Origin: an uncultured Oceanospirillaceae bacterium
Lineage (GTDB): Bacteria; Pseudomonadota; Gammaproteobacteria; Pseudomonadales; Balneatricaceae
Length of the DNA: 64,000 nt
NCBI GenBank assembly: GCA_937138495.1
Contig: CAKZPE010000051.1
Coordinates: forward strand, 1 to 64,000
Direction: 5' to 3'
Below, in pieces: positions 42,906-52,519 of this stretch. The position numbers and the translations under genes were made by a program. The notes beneath the pieces are model-generated. The model was not told the origin of the DNA. It saw only the letters and a program-made list of their open reading frames with translations, and made no database searches. Numbering within the stretch: position 1 is the stretch's first letter; every line of letters starts with the position of its first letter.

Positions 42906-42932
42906 GCCGATATAAACGAACACTCATAAAAG

Positions 42933-42967
42933 AAAACGCCCGGCAGTTTGCACTGCCGGGCGTTTTT
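42933..42967. terminator. Bidirectional terminator between leuA and the helicase
   Basis: AAAACGCCCGGCAG, loop TTTGCA, CTGCCGGGCGTTTTT; A and T runs on either side serve both convergent genes. Confidence 0.9.
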
Positions 42968-42986
42968 GTGTGTGGCCGTAAACGGG

Positions 42987-44348
42987 TTAATCAGCTTTTG
43001 GCTTGCGGGAAGGCTTATTCCCGGAAGGCTTGTTTCCGGAAGGCTTTTTACTGTCGGCAGCTTTCGGGGTCGCAGGGCGTGGGCCGGTTTTCGGTTTTTT
43101 ACCGGGTTTGGCCTTAGGTTTTGCTGCCTTTCCTTTCGCTTTGCTCTTAACCTTGGTTTTGGTCTTTGCCTTGGTTTTCAGCTTTTTCTTTTCGGTGGGT
43201 TCCGGTTTTTTGGAAGCCAGCCCCGGATAAGTTGCCCGGCTGATTTTCTGGCCGATGAAACGTTCGATCCGGCCCAGAGTTGGCCAGTCCAGCGCGTCAA
43301 CGATTGACCAGACATAACCGTTGCGGCCATCGCGGCCACTGCGGCCGGCACGGTGAACGTAGCTGTCGGCTTTCATTGGTAACTGCAGGTTAATAATGTG
43401 GTGAATGTCCGGCAGATCAAGCCCGCGGCCGGCGACATCGGTCGCAACCATTACCTTGATGCGCTTACGGCGCATGTCTTTGACCCGCTGGCCCCGGTCG
43501 CTCTGGCGCAGGTCACCGTGTAAACCGGCACAGGTGATGCCCAGTCCGCGGATGATATGTACCCAGTGATCAACTTGCTTGCGGCTGTTGACGAAGACGA
43601 TCGCCTGATCAATTTCATGGCTTTTCACCAGTGCTTTGAGCAGGTGGTCTTTATGAGTTTCGTTATCGGCCTGATACACGCTGTGTTTGATGTGATCGGG
43701 AATGTGCCGCGGCTGTTCAACTTCCAGGCAGCGGGCGTCTTCGTTGAGCAGGTCACTGGCGAATCGCTGAATCTTGTCGCTTTCCAGCGTTGCTGAGAAC
43801 ATCAGGGTCTGGCGTGACTGGGGCAGTACATCCGCAATTTGCTGAATACTTTCAATGAAACCCATGTCCAGCATCCGGTCGGCTTCGTCAATGACCAGCA
43901 TATCTACCACGGACATATCCAGCCATTGCTGAGCATTCAGTTCCAGCAGGCGGCCCGGAGTTGCTACCATGATATCGATCTGTTCTGCCAGCATGGCTTT
44001 CTGCATACCGAAAGGCACACCGCCGACAATCAGGCAGCTGGTGATACGGCTGTTAGCGGTTTGTTGCTGGATGACTTCATAAGTCTGCTTGGCCAGTTCC
44101 CGGGTCGGGCTGAGAATCAGAACCTGAGGCGCACTGCTGCTGTCCGGTTCACTGTCGAGGATGTGCTGCAGCCCGGGCAGAACAAAGGCCAGTGTTTTAC
44201 CTGTGCCGGTAGGGGCACTGGCCAGCAGGTCCAGTCCGTCAAGAATGGCAGGGATGGCCTGTTGCTGAATTTCAGTAGGCTTGAGGAAGTCGTTATCGGC
44301 CAGTGCGCCGAGGATTTCCAGGTCCAGATCAAGATCGATAAAGGACAT
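42987..44348 (-). CDS. DEAD-box RNA helicase, SrmB-like
   Basis: 453 residues with the full motif set: Q-motif region LKPTEIQQQAIP, I APTGTGKT, Ia PTRELA, II DEAD (VIDEADRMLDMGF), III SAT, V ATDVAGRGLDLP and VI HRAGRSGRDG. The C-terminal 70 residues are a Lys/Pro-rich tail ending in short KPSGN repeats (visible as repeated GGAAGGCTT DNA at 43010-43045), a likely RNA-binding extension. SrmB acts in large ribosomal subunit assembly; assignment within the family is by general resemblance. Confidence 0.85.
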   Translation of the reverse strand: MSFIDLDLDLEILGALADNDFLKPTEIQQQAIPAILDGLDLLASAPTGTGKTLAFVLPGLQHILDSEPDSSSAPQVLILSPTRELAKQTYEVIQQQTANSRITSCLIVGGVPFGMQKAMLAEQIDIMVATPGRLLELNAQQWLDMSVVDMLVIDEADRMLDMGFIESIQQIADVLPQSRQTLMFSATLESDKIQRFASDLLNEDARCLEVEQPRHIPDHIKHSVYQADNETHKDHLLKALVKSHEIDQAIVFVNSRKQVDHWVHIIRGLGITCAGLHGDLRQSDRGQRVKDMRRKRIKVMVATDVAGRGLDLPDIHHIINLQLPMKADSYVHRAGRSGRDGRNGYVWSIVDALDWPTLGRIERFIGQKISRATYPGLASKKPEPTEKKKLKTKAKTKTKVKSKAKGKAAKPKAKPGKKPKTGPRPATPKAADSKKPSGNKPSGNKPSRKPKAD

Positions 44349-44586
44349 AGTGCTCGCTTAGATGGGCAGTGAAAATTAAACCGCAAGCATACACCATTTT
44401 CCGTCTGGCCACCTGAATTTCCCTGCGTTAAGTCATTCCCTCAATCTTTATAGTTAAACAGGAGTGTTTGCCTCTTGAGCTACATCTAAACAAGCCCTAT
44501 CATGCGCTGCCGCCGTTCTTCCTGCTATGCTGTGTGAATGGTTTTGGGCTAAGCAAATTGTATATTGCGCAGAATTTTCAGAAATA

Positions 44587-47478
44587 GTGAGTCGTCTTTT
44601 GTCAGAGTTTATTCCCGGTCAGCGCTGGATCAGTAATACCGAATCGAATCTGGGGTTGGGGGTTGTTGTCGATGTCACCAACCGCCGTGTCGTGATCAGT
44701 TTCCCTGCCGTTCAGGAAGAGCGTACTTACGCCGTGGATAATGCACCGCTCAGCCGGGTGATTTACCCGGTGGGTGAGCAGGTAAAGTCCTATCAGGGGC
44801 TGGAAATTGTCATCAGCGAAGTGGTTGAAGAAGACGGCTGCGTATATTACCTGGGCTTTGATGCAGAAGGCGAAGACCACAGTCTGGATGAGCTTGAGCT
44901 GGACAGCTCAGTGCATTTCAGCAAACCCCATGACCGTCTGTTTGCCGGTCAGGTGGAAAAGAACAACCGTTTTCAGCTGCGGCTGGAAACCCTTAAACAC
45001 CAGCATCAGCATGTTAAGTCTGCCGGGTTTGGTTTAATTGGCCCACGGGTACAGTTACTGCCACATCAGATGTATATCGCCCATCAGGTAGGCGAGCGTT
45101 TTGCCCCCCGGGTATTGCTGGCGGATGAAGTTGGCCTGGGTAAGACCATTGAAGCGGGTCTGATTCTGCATCAACAACTGACCAGCGGAAAATCCAGCCG
45201 GGCATTAATTGTTGTACCGGACAGCCTGATTCATCAGTGGCTGGTCGAAATGTTACGCCGCTTTAACCTGCGTTTTACCATTCTGGATGAGCTGCGCTGT
45301 ACCGCACTGGAAATGTCTGATGAAGGGGTAAACCCGTTCGAGACCGCTCAGTTAGTACTTTGTACCTTACCTTTCCTGACCAACAGTACTCAGCGTCAGG
45401 CACAGGCGATTATGGCCGGCTGGGATATGCTGATTGTCGATGAGGCTCACCACCTTGAGTGGGCTGAAGATGCCATCAGCACTGAATATGCCTGTATTGA
45501 AGCCTTGTCCGCTGAAATTAAAGGCCTGTTGCTGCTGACCGCTACGCCGGAACAGCTGGGTATGGAAGGGCACTTTGCACGCTTGCGTCTGCTGGATCCT
45601 GACCGCTATTACGACCTGCAAAAGTTCCGTGAAGAAGAAGCCGGGTATCAGCCGGTGCGTGAACTGATGGAAGCTTTGCTGGCCGATGATGTGCTGGAAC
45701 AGATTCAGGATGCGACTGTACAGGCTTCACTGGCTGAATATCTGGGGCAGGCCCGTGTGGATGCTTTGCTGGATGCTGCACAGAATCTGGAAGACTTTGT
45801 TGCTTTCGATGAGCTGTTACAAACCACCATCAGTGAGTTGCTGGATCACCATGGTACCGGCCGGGTACTGTTCCGGAATACCCGTGACGCGGTAGAAGGT
45901 TTCCCTGAACGTATTTTACATCCGTATCCGTTACCGGAGCCGGATTTCTATCTGGAAAGCGAAAAGCAGCAACTGGAAGGCGCTGATCTGGATCTGCTGC
46001 TGCACCCGGAAAAAGTATTCCAAGACCGCTGGCTGGAAGCTGACCCGCGGGTTGCCTGGCTGGTGGAATGGCTGGCGGCTAACCGCCATGAAAAAACACT
46101 GGTTATCTGTGCGGCTGCCAGTACGGCAAAACAGCTGGAAGAGCATCTGCGTTTATATGAAGGCGTTCGCTCTGCAGTATTCCATGAAGGTATGAGCCTG
46201 GTGAACCGTGACCGCGCGGCTGCTTATTTCGCCGATGAAGATGACAGCGCTCAGGTACTGATCTGTTCTGAGATTGGCAGTGAAGGGCGCAACTTCCAGT
46301 TTGCCAGTAACCTGGTGCTGTTTGATCTGCCGCTGAATCCGGATCTGCTGGAACAGCGGATTGGCCGTCTGGACCGTATCGGCCAGAAGAACGACGTGAA
46401 TATTCATGTGCCCTATTTCACCGAAGCCCAGGGGCATCTGCTGAGCTGGTACGAACAGGGGCTGAACTGCTTTGCGACGGCATGTCCGGCAGGCAGTGCA
46501 CTGTTTGAACGTTTTGAAACACCTTTGCTGACCATGCTGCGTGGCCACGCAAATGATGATGAAGCTGAGCAACTGATTACTGAAACCCGTGCTGCTGCGG
46601 ATGAAACCATGGCGGCATTGCAGGCCGGCCGTAACAAGCTGCTGGAAATGAATTCCTGTGATCCGTTGCGGGCTGCTGAACTGATTGAAAGTATCGACAG
46701 TGCCAGTGCCAGCAGCAAACTGAGCAAATATATGGAGAAGGTCTTTGATCAGTTTGGTGTAGAACAGCAGCATCACAGTACCAATTGCATTATTCTGCAC
46801 CCGAGCGATCACATGCACTGTGAAAGCTTCCCGGGTTTACCGGAAGAGGGGATGACTGCCACCTTTAACCGGACCACCGCATTAAGCCGTGAAGATATGC
46901 ACTTCCTGAGCTGGGAGCATCCGATGGTATCCGGGGCGATGGATATGATCCTTTCCGGGGAATTCGGTAATGCGGCGGTATGCAGCATTAAACTGCCACC
47001 GCTGAAGCCGGGCACTTTGTTGCTGGAAAGTATTTTTACCCTGCATTGTGCAGCACCAAAAGAGTTGCAGATTCAACGCTATATGCCGGAAACCCTGGTG
47101 CGTATTGTGGTAGATGTGAACCGCACTGATCTGAGTAAGGTGCTGACCGAACAGCATATTAATAACCTGGCTGAGCGGGTCGGTAAGCGTCAGGCAGTGG
47201 ACATTGTTAAGCACACCCGTACCGAAATTAATGCCATGGTTGCCGAAGCTGAAGAACTGGCTGACAAGCAGCAGCCTGCCATTTATGCCGCTGCGCAGGA
47301 AAATGTCCGTCATATTCTGGGCACTGAAGTTGAGCGTCTGATGGCGCTGGCAGAGATTAATCCGAATATCCGCAGCGAAGAAATTGCCGCGCTGACGGAG
47401 CGCCGGGAACTGCTGGAAGGCTATCTTGAAACCCTGCAGCTGAAGTTGGATGCGATTCGCGTTATTGTAGCCACCTGA
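44587..47478 (+). CDS. rapA: RNA polymerase-associated ATPase RapA
   Basis: Swi2/Snf2-type ATPase of about 963 residues that recycles RNA polymerase. The start is probably GTG 44587 or TTG 44599, because the conserved N-terminus (FIPGQRWISNTESNLGLGVV) begins right after; the ATG at 44527 gives a non-conserved leader. Walker A ADEVGLGKTIEAGLILHQQ, DEAH box VDEAHHLEWAEDA, HFARLRLLDP, and the helicase C region with SEIGSEGRNFQFA and QRIGRLDRIGQ. C-terminal RapA_C after about 600. Own terminator at 47520. Confidence 0.93.
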   Translation: MSRLLSEFIPGQRWISNTESNLGLGVVVDVTNRRVVISFPAVQEERTYAVDNAPLSRVIYPVGEQVKSYQGLEIVISEVVEEDGCVYYLGFDAEGEDHSLDELELDSSVHFSKPHDRLFAGQVEKNNRFQLRLETLKHQHQHVKSAGFGLIGPRVQLLPHQMYIAHQVGERFAPRVLLADEVGLGKTIEAGLILHQQLTSGKSSRALIVVPDSLIHQWLVEMLRRFNLRFTILDELRCTALEMSDEGVNPFETAQLVLCTLPFLTNSTQRQAQAIMAGWDMLIVDEAHHLEWAEDAISTEYACIEALSAEIKGLLLLTATPEQLGMEGHFARLRLLDPDRYYDLQKFREEEAGYQPVRELMEALLADDVLEQIQDATVQASLAEYLGQARVDALLDAAQNLEDFVAFDELLQTTISELLDHHGTGRVLFRNTRDAVEGFPERILHPYPLPEPDFYLESEKQQLEGADLDLLLHPEKVFQDRWLEADPRVAWLVEWLAANRHEKTLVICAAASTAKQLEEHLRLYEGVRSAVFHEGMSLVNRDRAAAYFADEDDSAQVLICSEIGSEGRNFQFASNLVLFDLPLNPDLLEQRIGRLDRIGQKNDVNIHVPYFTEAQGHLLSWYEQGLNCFATACPAGSALFERFETPLLTMLRGHANDDEAEQLITETRAAADETMAALQAGRNKLLEMNSCDPLRAAELIESIDSASASSKLSKYMEKVFDQFGVEQQHHSTNCIILHPSDHMHCESFPGLPEEGMTATFNRTTALSREDMHFLSWEHPMVSGAMDMILSGEFGNAAVCSIKLPPLKPGTLLLESIFTLHCAAPKELQIQRYMPETLVRIVVDVNRTDLSKVLTEQHINNLAERVGKRQAVDIVKHTRTEINAMVAEAEELADKQQPAIYAAAQENVRHILGTEVERLMALAEINPNIRSEEIAALTERRELLEGYLETLQLKLDAIRVIVAT

Positions 47479-47519
47479 TATTGCCTTTCTGGCCGTGCCG
47501 GCCTGAATTATACTTTTAT

Positions 47520-47549
47520 ACCGGGCCCTGATGCCCGGTACGTTTTTTT
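47520..47549 (+). terminator. Terminator of rapA, just before the next helicase
   Basis: ACCGGGC (47520-47526) pairs with GCCCGGT (47533-47539), then ACG and seven T. It lies 20-50 bases before the helicase start codon, so it would shorten read-through from rapA. Confidence 0.75.
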
Positions 47550-47567
47550 ACTTTGCGGAGCTATACC

Positions 47568-48896
47568 TTGTCTGAGCAAACCGATAATTTTCCGGATCTG
47601 GGACTGGATCACCGACTGCTGCAGAATCTTGAACATCAGGCGATTACCACGCCAACAGAGATTCAGGCACAGTCTATACCGCTGGCGCTGGCCGGCCATG
47701 ATCTGATTGCCTCTTCGAAAACCGGTTCAGGCAAAACCCTGGCATTTCTGTTGCCAATGATGCACCGGCTGGTGAAAACCCGTGCGCTGAGCAAACGTGA
47801 TCCGCGGGCTGTCATACTGGCACCGACCCGGGAACTGGCGAAGCAGGTATTCACTCAGCTACGGGCACTGACCAGCGGTGGTCAGACTAAAATTGCCCTG
47901 TTGCTGGGCGGCGAAAACTTTAACGAACAGGTTAAAGCACTGCGTAAAGATCCCCATGTGGTGGTGGCTACACCGGGGCGTCTGGCGAACCATCTGGAAG
48001 AGCGCAGTTTACAGCTGAACGGGCTGGAACTGCTGATTATGGATGAAGCCGACCGCATGCTGGATCTGGGCTTTGCTGAGCAACTGACCCTGATTAATAA
48101 AGCAGCGGATCACCGTTTACGTCAGACGCTTATGTTCTCTGCCACGCTGGACCATGCAGAAGTGGACAGCATGGCGGATCAGCTCCTTAAATCGCCCAAG
48201 CGGGTCGCTATCGGTGCGGCTAATGCAGAGCACAAGGATATTACTCAGGAAGTGATTCTTTGCGATCATCTGGATCATAAAGAAGCACTGCTGCAGAACC
48301 TGCTGGCTAACCGGGAGTATCAGCAGGCGATTATTTTTACCGCTACCCGTACAGACACTGAGCGTTTGTCTGCCTTGCTACAGGCGGAAAATATCAGCTG
48401 TGCCGCGCTTAGTGGTGAGATGAGTCAGACGGAACGTAACCGTATTATGGACGGCTTTAGCCGCGGTCATCAGCAGGTGCTGGTGACTACTGATGTGGCT
48501 TCCCGTGGTCTTGATCTGTTGCAGGTATCACTGGTGATTAACTTTGATATGCCAAAACAGGCGGAAGAGTACGTACACCGTATTGGCCGTACTGGTCGTG
48601 CCGGTGCGAAAGGTGAAGCAGTATCTTTTGTGGGGCCGAAAGACTGGGATTCGTTTAAGCGTATTGAGCGTTTCCTGCAACGTCATTTACAACGTGCAGT
48701 TGTTGAAGGGCTGGAAGCGAAGTTTAAAGGCATTAAACCTGCCAAACCTGCGAAGAAAGCTGCAGCAGGCAAGGCCCCGGTGGCTGCTAAGCCGAAACCA
48801 AAAGCCAAACCTAAACAGGATCAGCGCAACCGCCGTCAGGCGAAACCGGCGCTGGTGTCTGATGACGGTCTGGCCCCTCTGAAGAAGAAGCGCTAA
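47568..48896 (+). CDS. DEAD-box RNA helicase, RhlE/SrmB-like, second in the locus
   Basis: 442 residues from a TTG at 47568; GCGGAG seven bases upstream decides this start over an earlier TTG. Motifs: I SSKTGSGKT, Ia PTRELAKQ, II DEAD (IMDEADRMLDLGF), III SAT, V TTDVASRGLDL and VI HRIGRTGRAG. Tail rich in Lys, Ala, Pro, Gln (KAKPKQDQRNRRQAK). Similar in layout to the opposite-strand helicase at 42987, so rapA is flanked by two related helicases. Specific family not certain. Confidence 0.85.
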   Translation: MSEQTDNFPDLGLDHRLLQNLEHQAITTPTEIQAQSIPLALAGHDLIASSKTGSGKTLAFLLPMMHRLVKTRALSKRDPRAVILAPTRELAKQVFTQLRALTSGGQTKIALLLGGENFNEQVKALRKDPHVVVATPGRLANHLEERSLQLNGLELLIMDEADRMLDLGFAEQLTLINKAADHRLRQTLMFSATLDHAEVDSMADQLLKSPKRVAIGAANAEHKDITQEVILCDHLDHKEALLQNLLANREYQQAIIFTATRTDTERLSALLQAENISCAALSGEMSQTERNRIMDGFSRGHQQVLVTTDVASRGLDLLQVSLVINFDMPKQAEEYVHRIGRTGRAGAKGEAVSFVGPKDWDSFKRIERFLQRHLQRAVVEGLEAKFKGIKPAKPAKKAAAGKAPVAAKPKPKAKPKQDQRNRRQAKPALVSDDGLAPLKKKR

Positions 48897-48907
48897 GCGC
48901 TTCTTCT
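48883..48907. terminator. Perfect hairpin around the helicase stop codon
   Basis: AGAAGAAGCGC, TAA, GCGCTTCTTCT: an 11-base perfect stem with the stop codon as the three-base loop. A second inverted repeat CCCGTCA/TGACGGG lies at about 48918-48946. Without a T run it is not a classical terminator, but it marks the convergent boundary with the LuxR gene. Confidence 0.45.
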
Positions 48908-48935
48908 GTCACCTCTCCCGTCACTGTTTTGTGAC

Positions 48936-49901
48936 TTACTGACGGGCCGGCTGCAAGTATTCTGCCAGCGGGTCCGCCGGCGAATCTGCCCGCATCATCC
49001 GTAATGAATCAATGAACAGATGAAACATTTCTGCCTGTGAACTGATATCCAGTTTGGCGTAGATGTTTTTACGGTGATGTTTAATGGTTTCCGGACTGAT
49101 ATCCAGTTTCTGGGCAATAAACTTCACCGCATAGCCCCGTAAAATCAGCTGTAAAACCTGCGTCTCCCGTTGGGTCAGAATGGAGCTGCCAAAGTTTGCC
49201 AGAGCACTGTCGAGTCTGGAATTCAGCAAATTGGTTTTCTTTTGTTTACCCAGTGCTTCCTGCTGAGAAGCAGACCACCATTTCAGTAAAATAGCCCGCA
49301 CGGTAGAAAACAGCCGGGCTAACAGAGCCCGTTGTGCTGTGCTGAAACGGGCTTTGTCATCCTGCCGGCTGATGGATATGTGAATGCTGGCATTATCCGG
49401 GGTTGGCACAATCAGGCAGATTTCATCACCAAAATTCACCACCCGGTAATAGACCCGGTAAAACTCTGTGTGTTTAAAGCCGGAGGGGGCAACTTTGCTT
49501 AACGGATAGATGCCTTCAGTGGCCGGATTATCATTCGCCAGACGGTAAAAAGGGTCGAGCAGGTAAGCGCTGTCCAGATACTGGTCAATGTGAATACGCG
49601 GATCACTGCCATCGCCCCGTTTACGGAACGGGCAATAAGGCTGCAACCCTTGCGGGTAAACAATCAGGCTGCTGCCGTCGGCATTAACCAGTAAGCGCAG
49701 GGTATCAATAAGGTGATCAATGGCGTCGTCACTGACGCCGGAGGTAATAATCTCAGCGATTGCATCATGCCACTGAATAAGTGGCTCACCGGCCACCCGA
49801 TAGTATTTGGAAACGGTTTCTGCCACGGTTAAATCAGCTCTTTGATGATGGCTGCTGTCAGCCCTCGCAGCCATACAGCCGGGACTTTCCTGTGCCGCCA
49901 T
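48936..49901 (-). CDS. LuxR-type HTH transcriptional regulator 1
   Basis: 321 residues. N-terminal sensory region of unknown type (about 40-220: AYLLDPFYRLANDN, VAPSGFKHTEFYRVYY) and a LuxR/FixJ HTH at about 245-310 (LTQRETQVLQLILRGYAVKF, SPETIKHHRKNIYAKL). It resembles the regulator at 51683 through its length (same LDPxY, VAPxGFxxxExY and HHRKNI/VHRKNI motifs), so the pair are paralogs. Lies downstream of lysO. Possible shorter start at an internal ATG, residue 10. Confidence 0.82.
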   Translation of the reverse strand: MAAQESPGCMAARADSSHHQRADLTVAETVSKYYRVAGEPLIQWHDAIAEIITSGVSDDAIDHLIDTLRLLVNADGSSLIVYPQGLQPYCPFRKRGDGSDPRIHIDQYLDSAYLLDPFYRLANDNPATEGIYPLSKVAPSGFKHTEFYRVYYRVVNFGDEICLIVPTPDNASIHISISRQDDKARFSTAQRALLARLFSTVRAILLKWWSASQQEALGKQKKTNLLNSRLDSALANFGSSILTQRETQVLQLILRGYAVKFIAQKLDISPETIKHHRKNIYAKLDISSQAEMFHLFIDSLRMMRADSPADPLAEYLQPARQ

Positions 49902-49981
49902 TCTAGCGGCTCGTTTTACTAAATACTAATAGCCAAAGTGTGTAGGCCGGTGCTATCTGTGCCCTGTTGCAGTCTGAATAT

Positions 49982-50905
49982 TTACTGACCCAGTGTGTAC
50001 AGTAAAGGGACCAGCACCGGCACCGCCAGACTGAGAATAAATCCGCTGGCAATGGCGTTGGGAATGACACTGGCACCGTGGCATTTGGCGAGCAGCGGTA
50101 AAGTGAAATCCAGTGCGGTCGCGCCGCTGTATCCCACATTGACATGACAACTGAGACGGCTTAAGAAGGGAATCAGAATCAGGGCAGCAACTTCGCGGCC
50201 CAGATCGAGCAGGAATGCTGTAGTGCCCAATACCGGTGAACCCATACCGGTCAGCAGGATCCCGGTCAGGCTGTACCAGCCAAATCCGGAAACCACCGCC
50301 AGACCCTCCCGTGCTTCCAGTCCGAGTAACCAGGCACCCAGCAGGCCTGCCAGCAGTGTGCTGGCAATGGTGACCGCCGCGATGATCAGCCCCTGCGGAT
50401 TAAGGAACAGCTTACGCAGCCGGTAGTTGCCCAGGTATAGCTGACGCCCCACCAGAAACAGCAGCAGATACAGCAGCCAGATAATCACCTGATCAATAAA
50501 GTGTAATGGCTGCTGCAACAGGTAACCGGCGACGCCGCCTGCCAATGCCCAGCCTACCGTTTGCAGGGCGCCGCTGAGGTTCTGCCAGTTAAAAGGAATA
50601 TTCTGACCGGCGGACTGAGACTGATTACGGTGGGCTTTATCGAGCAGGTGGCCACTGAGATACAGTGCAGCCATGTTGAATCCGGTGATCAGCAGGAACA
50701 ACCACAGGGCGTTATAGCCAGCAATGCTGAGTTTACTTTCCAGCTGTTCCAGGCTGCCGATGCCGAAACCGACAAACGCCAGAATGATATTGGTCAGCCA
50801 GGTAAGGCCGCGGCCGACGCGTGCTTCAGTGAGTGCCCGTACCGGGAAAATATAGCCAAAGATCATGGCCAGCAGCAGCGGGCCCAGGGTCATGAGTACA
50901 GTCAT
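49982..50905 (-). CDS. lysO: Lysine exporter LysO family
   Basis: 307 residues, about eight membrane segments. The segment VVSGFGWYSLTGILLTGMGS, followed by LGTTAFLLDLGREVAALILI and later TALDFTLPLL, matches the LysO (YbjE, DUF340) family, which exports L-lysine. It starts two bases after the LysE-type gene ends, so both exporters are co-expressed. Two exporters of similar substrate class together are somewhat unusual. Confidence 0.85.
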   Translation of the reverse strand: MTVLMTLGPLLLAMIFGYIFPVRALTEARVGRGLTWLTNIILAFVGFGIGSLEQLESKLSIAGYNALWLFLLITGFNMAALYLSGHLLDKAHRNQSQSAGQNIPFNWQNLSGALQTVGWALAGGVAGYLLQQPLHFIDQVIIWLLYLLLFLVGRQLYLGNYRLRKLFLNPQGLIIAAVTIASTLLAGLLGAWLLGLEAREGLAVVSGFGWYSLTGILLTGMGSPVLGTTAFLLDLGREVAALILIPFLSRLSCHVNVGYSGATALDFTLPLLAKCHGASVIPNAIASGFILSLAVPVLVPLLYTLGQ

Positions 50906-50907
50906 AA

Positions 50908-51537
50908 TCAGCCAAATGCCAGCCAGATGCCGACGCCGATCATCAGCGAGCCGGCGATACGGTTCATCATTTTAACGTTGTTCTTATTCAGCAGCAGGTG
51001 ACGCAGGGCTTTACCGCCGCTGGCGTAAATCAGCAGGCAGATAAATTCCAGTGTCAGAATGACAGCAATCAGGCTGGCCAGCTGAGGGGCCAGTGCCTGA
51101 CTGTTATCCAGAAACGGCGGCAGCAGGGTAACGAAGAATGCCCAGCCTTTGGGGTTGGCGACAGCGGTTATAAAGCCGTTGCCGGCCAGTTGCAGAGGGC
51201 TTTGTTCAACGGGAGCGGAGCCGTCTTCGGGTAATACCAGCTTGCCCCGGGATTGCCACATTTGCCAGCCTATCCAGGCCAGATAAGCCCCACCGGCATA
51301 TTTAAGGAACAGAAAGGCTTCCGGGAATTGCAGCATCAGGGTCGCCACCCCGAGTGCTGCCGCGGCGGCAACCAGGCCTACTCCCAGCAGCTCGCCCCAC
51401 ATCATATGCAGGCTGCGGCGCACGCCAATAGACATGCCCAGTGTCAGTGACAGGGTCATACACATGCCTGGGGTAATCGAGACAAAGAAAAATGTAGGGA
51501 TAAACAGCGACAGCAGGGCAATGGACATCAGTATCAT
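50908..51537 (-). CDS. LysE/RhtB-family amino acid exporter
   Basis: 209 residues, six membrane segments. Family features: PTFFFVSITPGMCMTLSLTLG, LKYAGGAYLAWIGWQMW and NPKGWAFFVTLLP. Exports lysine, arginine, threonine or similar; the exact substrate cannot be read. Directly upstream of lysO with a two-base gap. A GGTTCG-type context before ATG 51537; a second ATG is at residue 4. Confidence 0.87.
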   Translation of the reverse strand: MILMSIALLSLFIPTFFFVSITPGMCMTLSLTLGMSIGVRRSLHMMWGELLGVGLVAAAAALGVATLMLQFPEAFLFLKYAGGAYLAWIGWQMWQSRGKLVLPEDGSAPVEQSPLQLAGNGFITAVANPKGWAFFVTLLPPFLDNSQALAPQLASLIAVILTLEFICLLIYASGGKALRHLLLNKNNVKMMNRIAGSLMIGVGIWLAFG

Positions 51538-51682
51538 TCCGTTGAGGTTCGGCGGCTATTCTAAGCAAAGTGCAGCCCGGTTGCAGCACAAATATTCAGA
51601 CAGTTTTTGAGACAGTATTAGCAATCGTGATGAACAACAGCCATCAATAACTGCTTTCAGGACTGTTCATAAAAACAAATAG

Positions 51683-52486
51683 TTAGCTGTCGATTGCTTT
51701 AAGGTGAGCCAGGAACAGAGTGAAAATTTCAGACTGGGTAGAGGTTTTCAACCGGGCGTGGATATTCTTACGGTGAACCTTCACCGTACCCGCGCTGATA
51801 TTCAGGGTATCGGCAATGGATTTGGAAGAGTGCCCCTGCAGAATTAAACCGGCAATTTGCTGCTCTCTTTGTGTGAGAACCCCCTGACCAAAACTGCTGA
51901 GTGCCTGAGCGATAGCGCCTTCTGCTTTTTCCAGTTTAGTATATTCACCGGCCTGTGAGAGCCAGAACTGGCGGATCAGCGCACCGATAACCGGCAGGGC
52001 TTCCTGCAGGCGATTAAGTTCACTGCGGGTGATGCTGCCTAACCGGGATTTACGGCCCAGGCAAACGGCAAAGCAGACGTCCTGACCGAGGTTAACCAGC
52101 AGGTTAATCTCATCCACAAAGTCGAAGTTTTTATAACAGTCCTGATAGTATTCGCTGGTCTCAAAACCTTCCGGGGCGACGTCAGCCTGACGGCAAATTC
52201 CTTCATTCACGCCCTGCTGAATGGCCGTGTAAATCGGATCCAGTATATAGGAGTGTTCCATATAGCGATGCAGTGCCGGGCTGTGTTGACCAGGGTCCTG
52301 CGGGTAAATGATGATGGGCCGGAATGACTGTTTGTAGGTGATACAGAGAATTGAATCAAACTGGCACAGAGCCTCCAGGTACTCGCTGAGTACCTGGGGA
52401 AATGAGCGTAACCGGATGTGATCAATCAGGCCGGCAATCAGACGGGCAGAACCGGGGTCCTGACTGCGGTGTTGAAGTGCCTGCAT
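51683..52486 (-). CDS. LuxR-type HTH transcriptional regulator 2
   Basis: 267 residues, paralog of the regulator at 48936: YILDPIYTAIQQ, VAPEGFETSEYYQDCY, LTQREQQIAGLILQGHSSKS and SAGTVKVHRKNIHARL. HTH at about 200-260. No known ligand domain. It lies between the aminotransferase and the exporter pair on the same strand; control of these genes is the simplest guess. GGAGGTAAT six bases before the ATG at 52486 is a strong ribosome site. Confidence 0.82.
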   Translation of the reverse strand: MQALQHRSQDPGSARLIAGLIDHIRLRSFPQVLSEYLEALCQFDSILCITYKQSFRPIIIYPQDPGQHSPALHRYMEHSYILDPIYTAIQQGVNEGICRQADVAPEGFETSEYYQDCYKNFDFVDEINLLVNLGQDVCFAVCLGRKSRLGSITRSELNRLQEALPVIGALIRQFWLSQAGEYTKLEKAEGAIAQALSSFGQGVLTQREQQIAGLILQGHSSKSIADTLNISAGTVKVHRKNIHARLKTSTQSEIFTLFLAHLKAIDS

Positions 52487-52519
52487 GAATATTACCTCCG
52501 AAAACGCTCAGCTGTGCTG

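Noticed and set aside
44527..44586. Earlier ATG start of RapA
   Set aside because: Gives 20 non-conserved residues before the known N-terminal motif FIPGQRW; GTG 44587 or TTG 44599 fits better.
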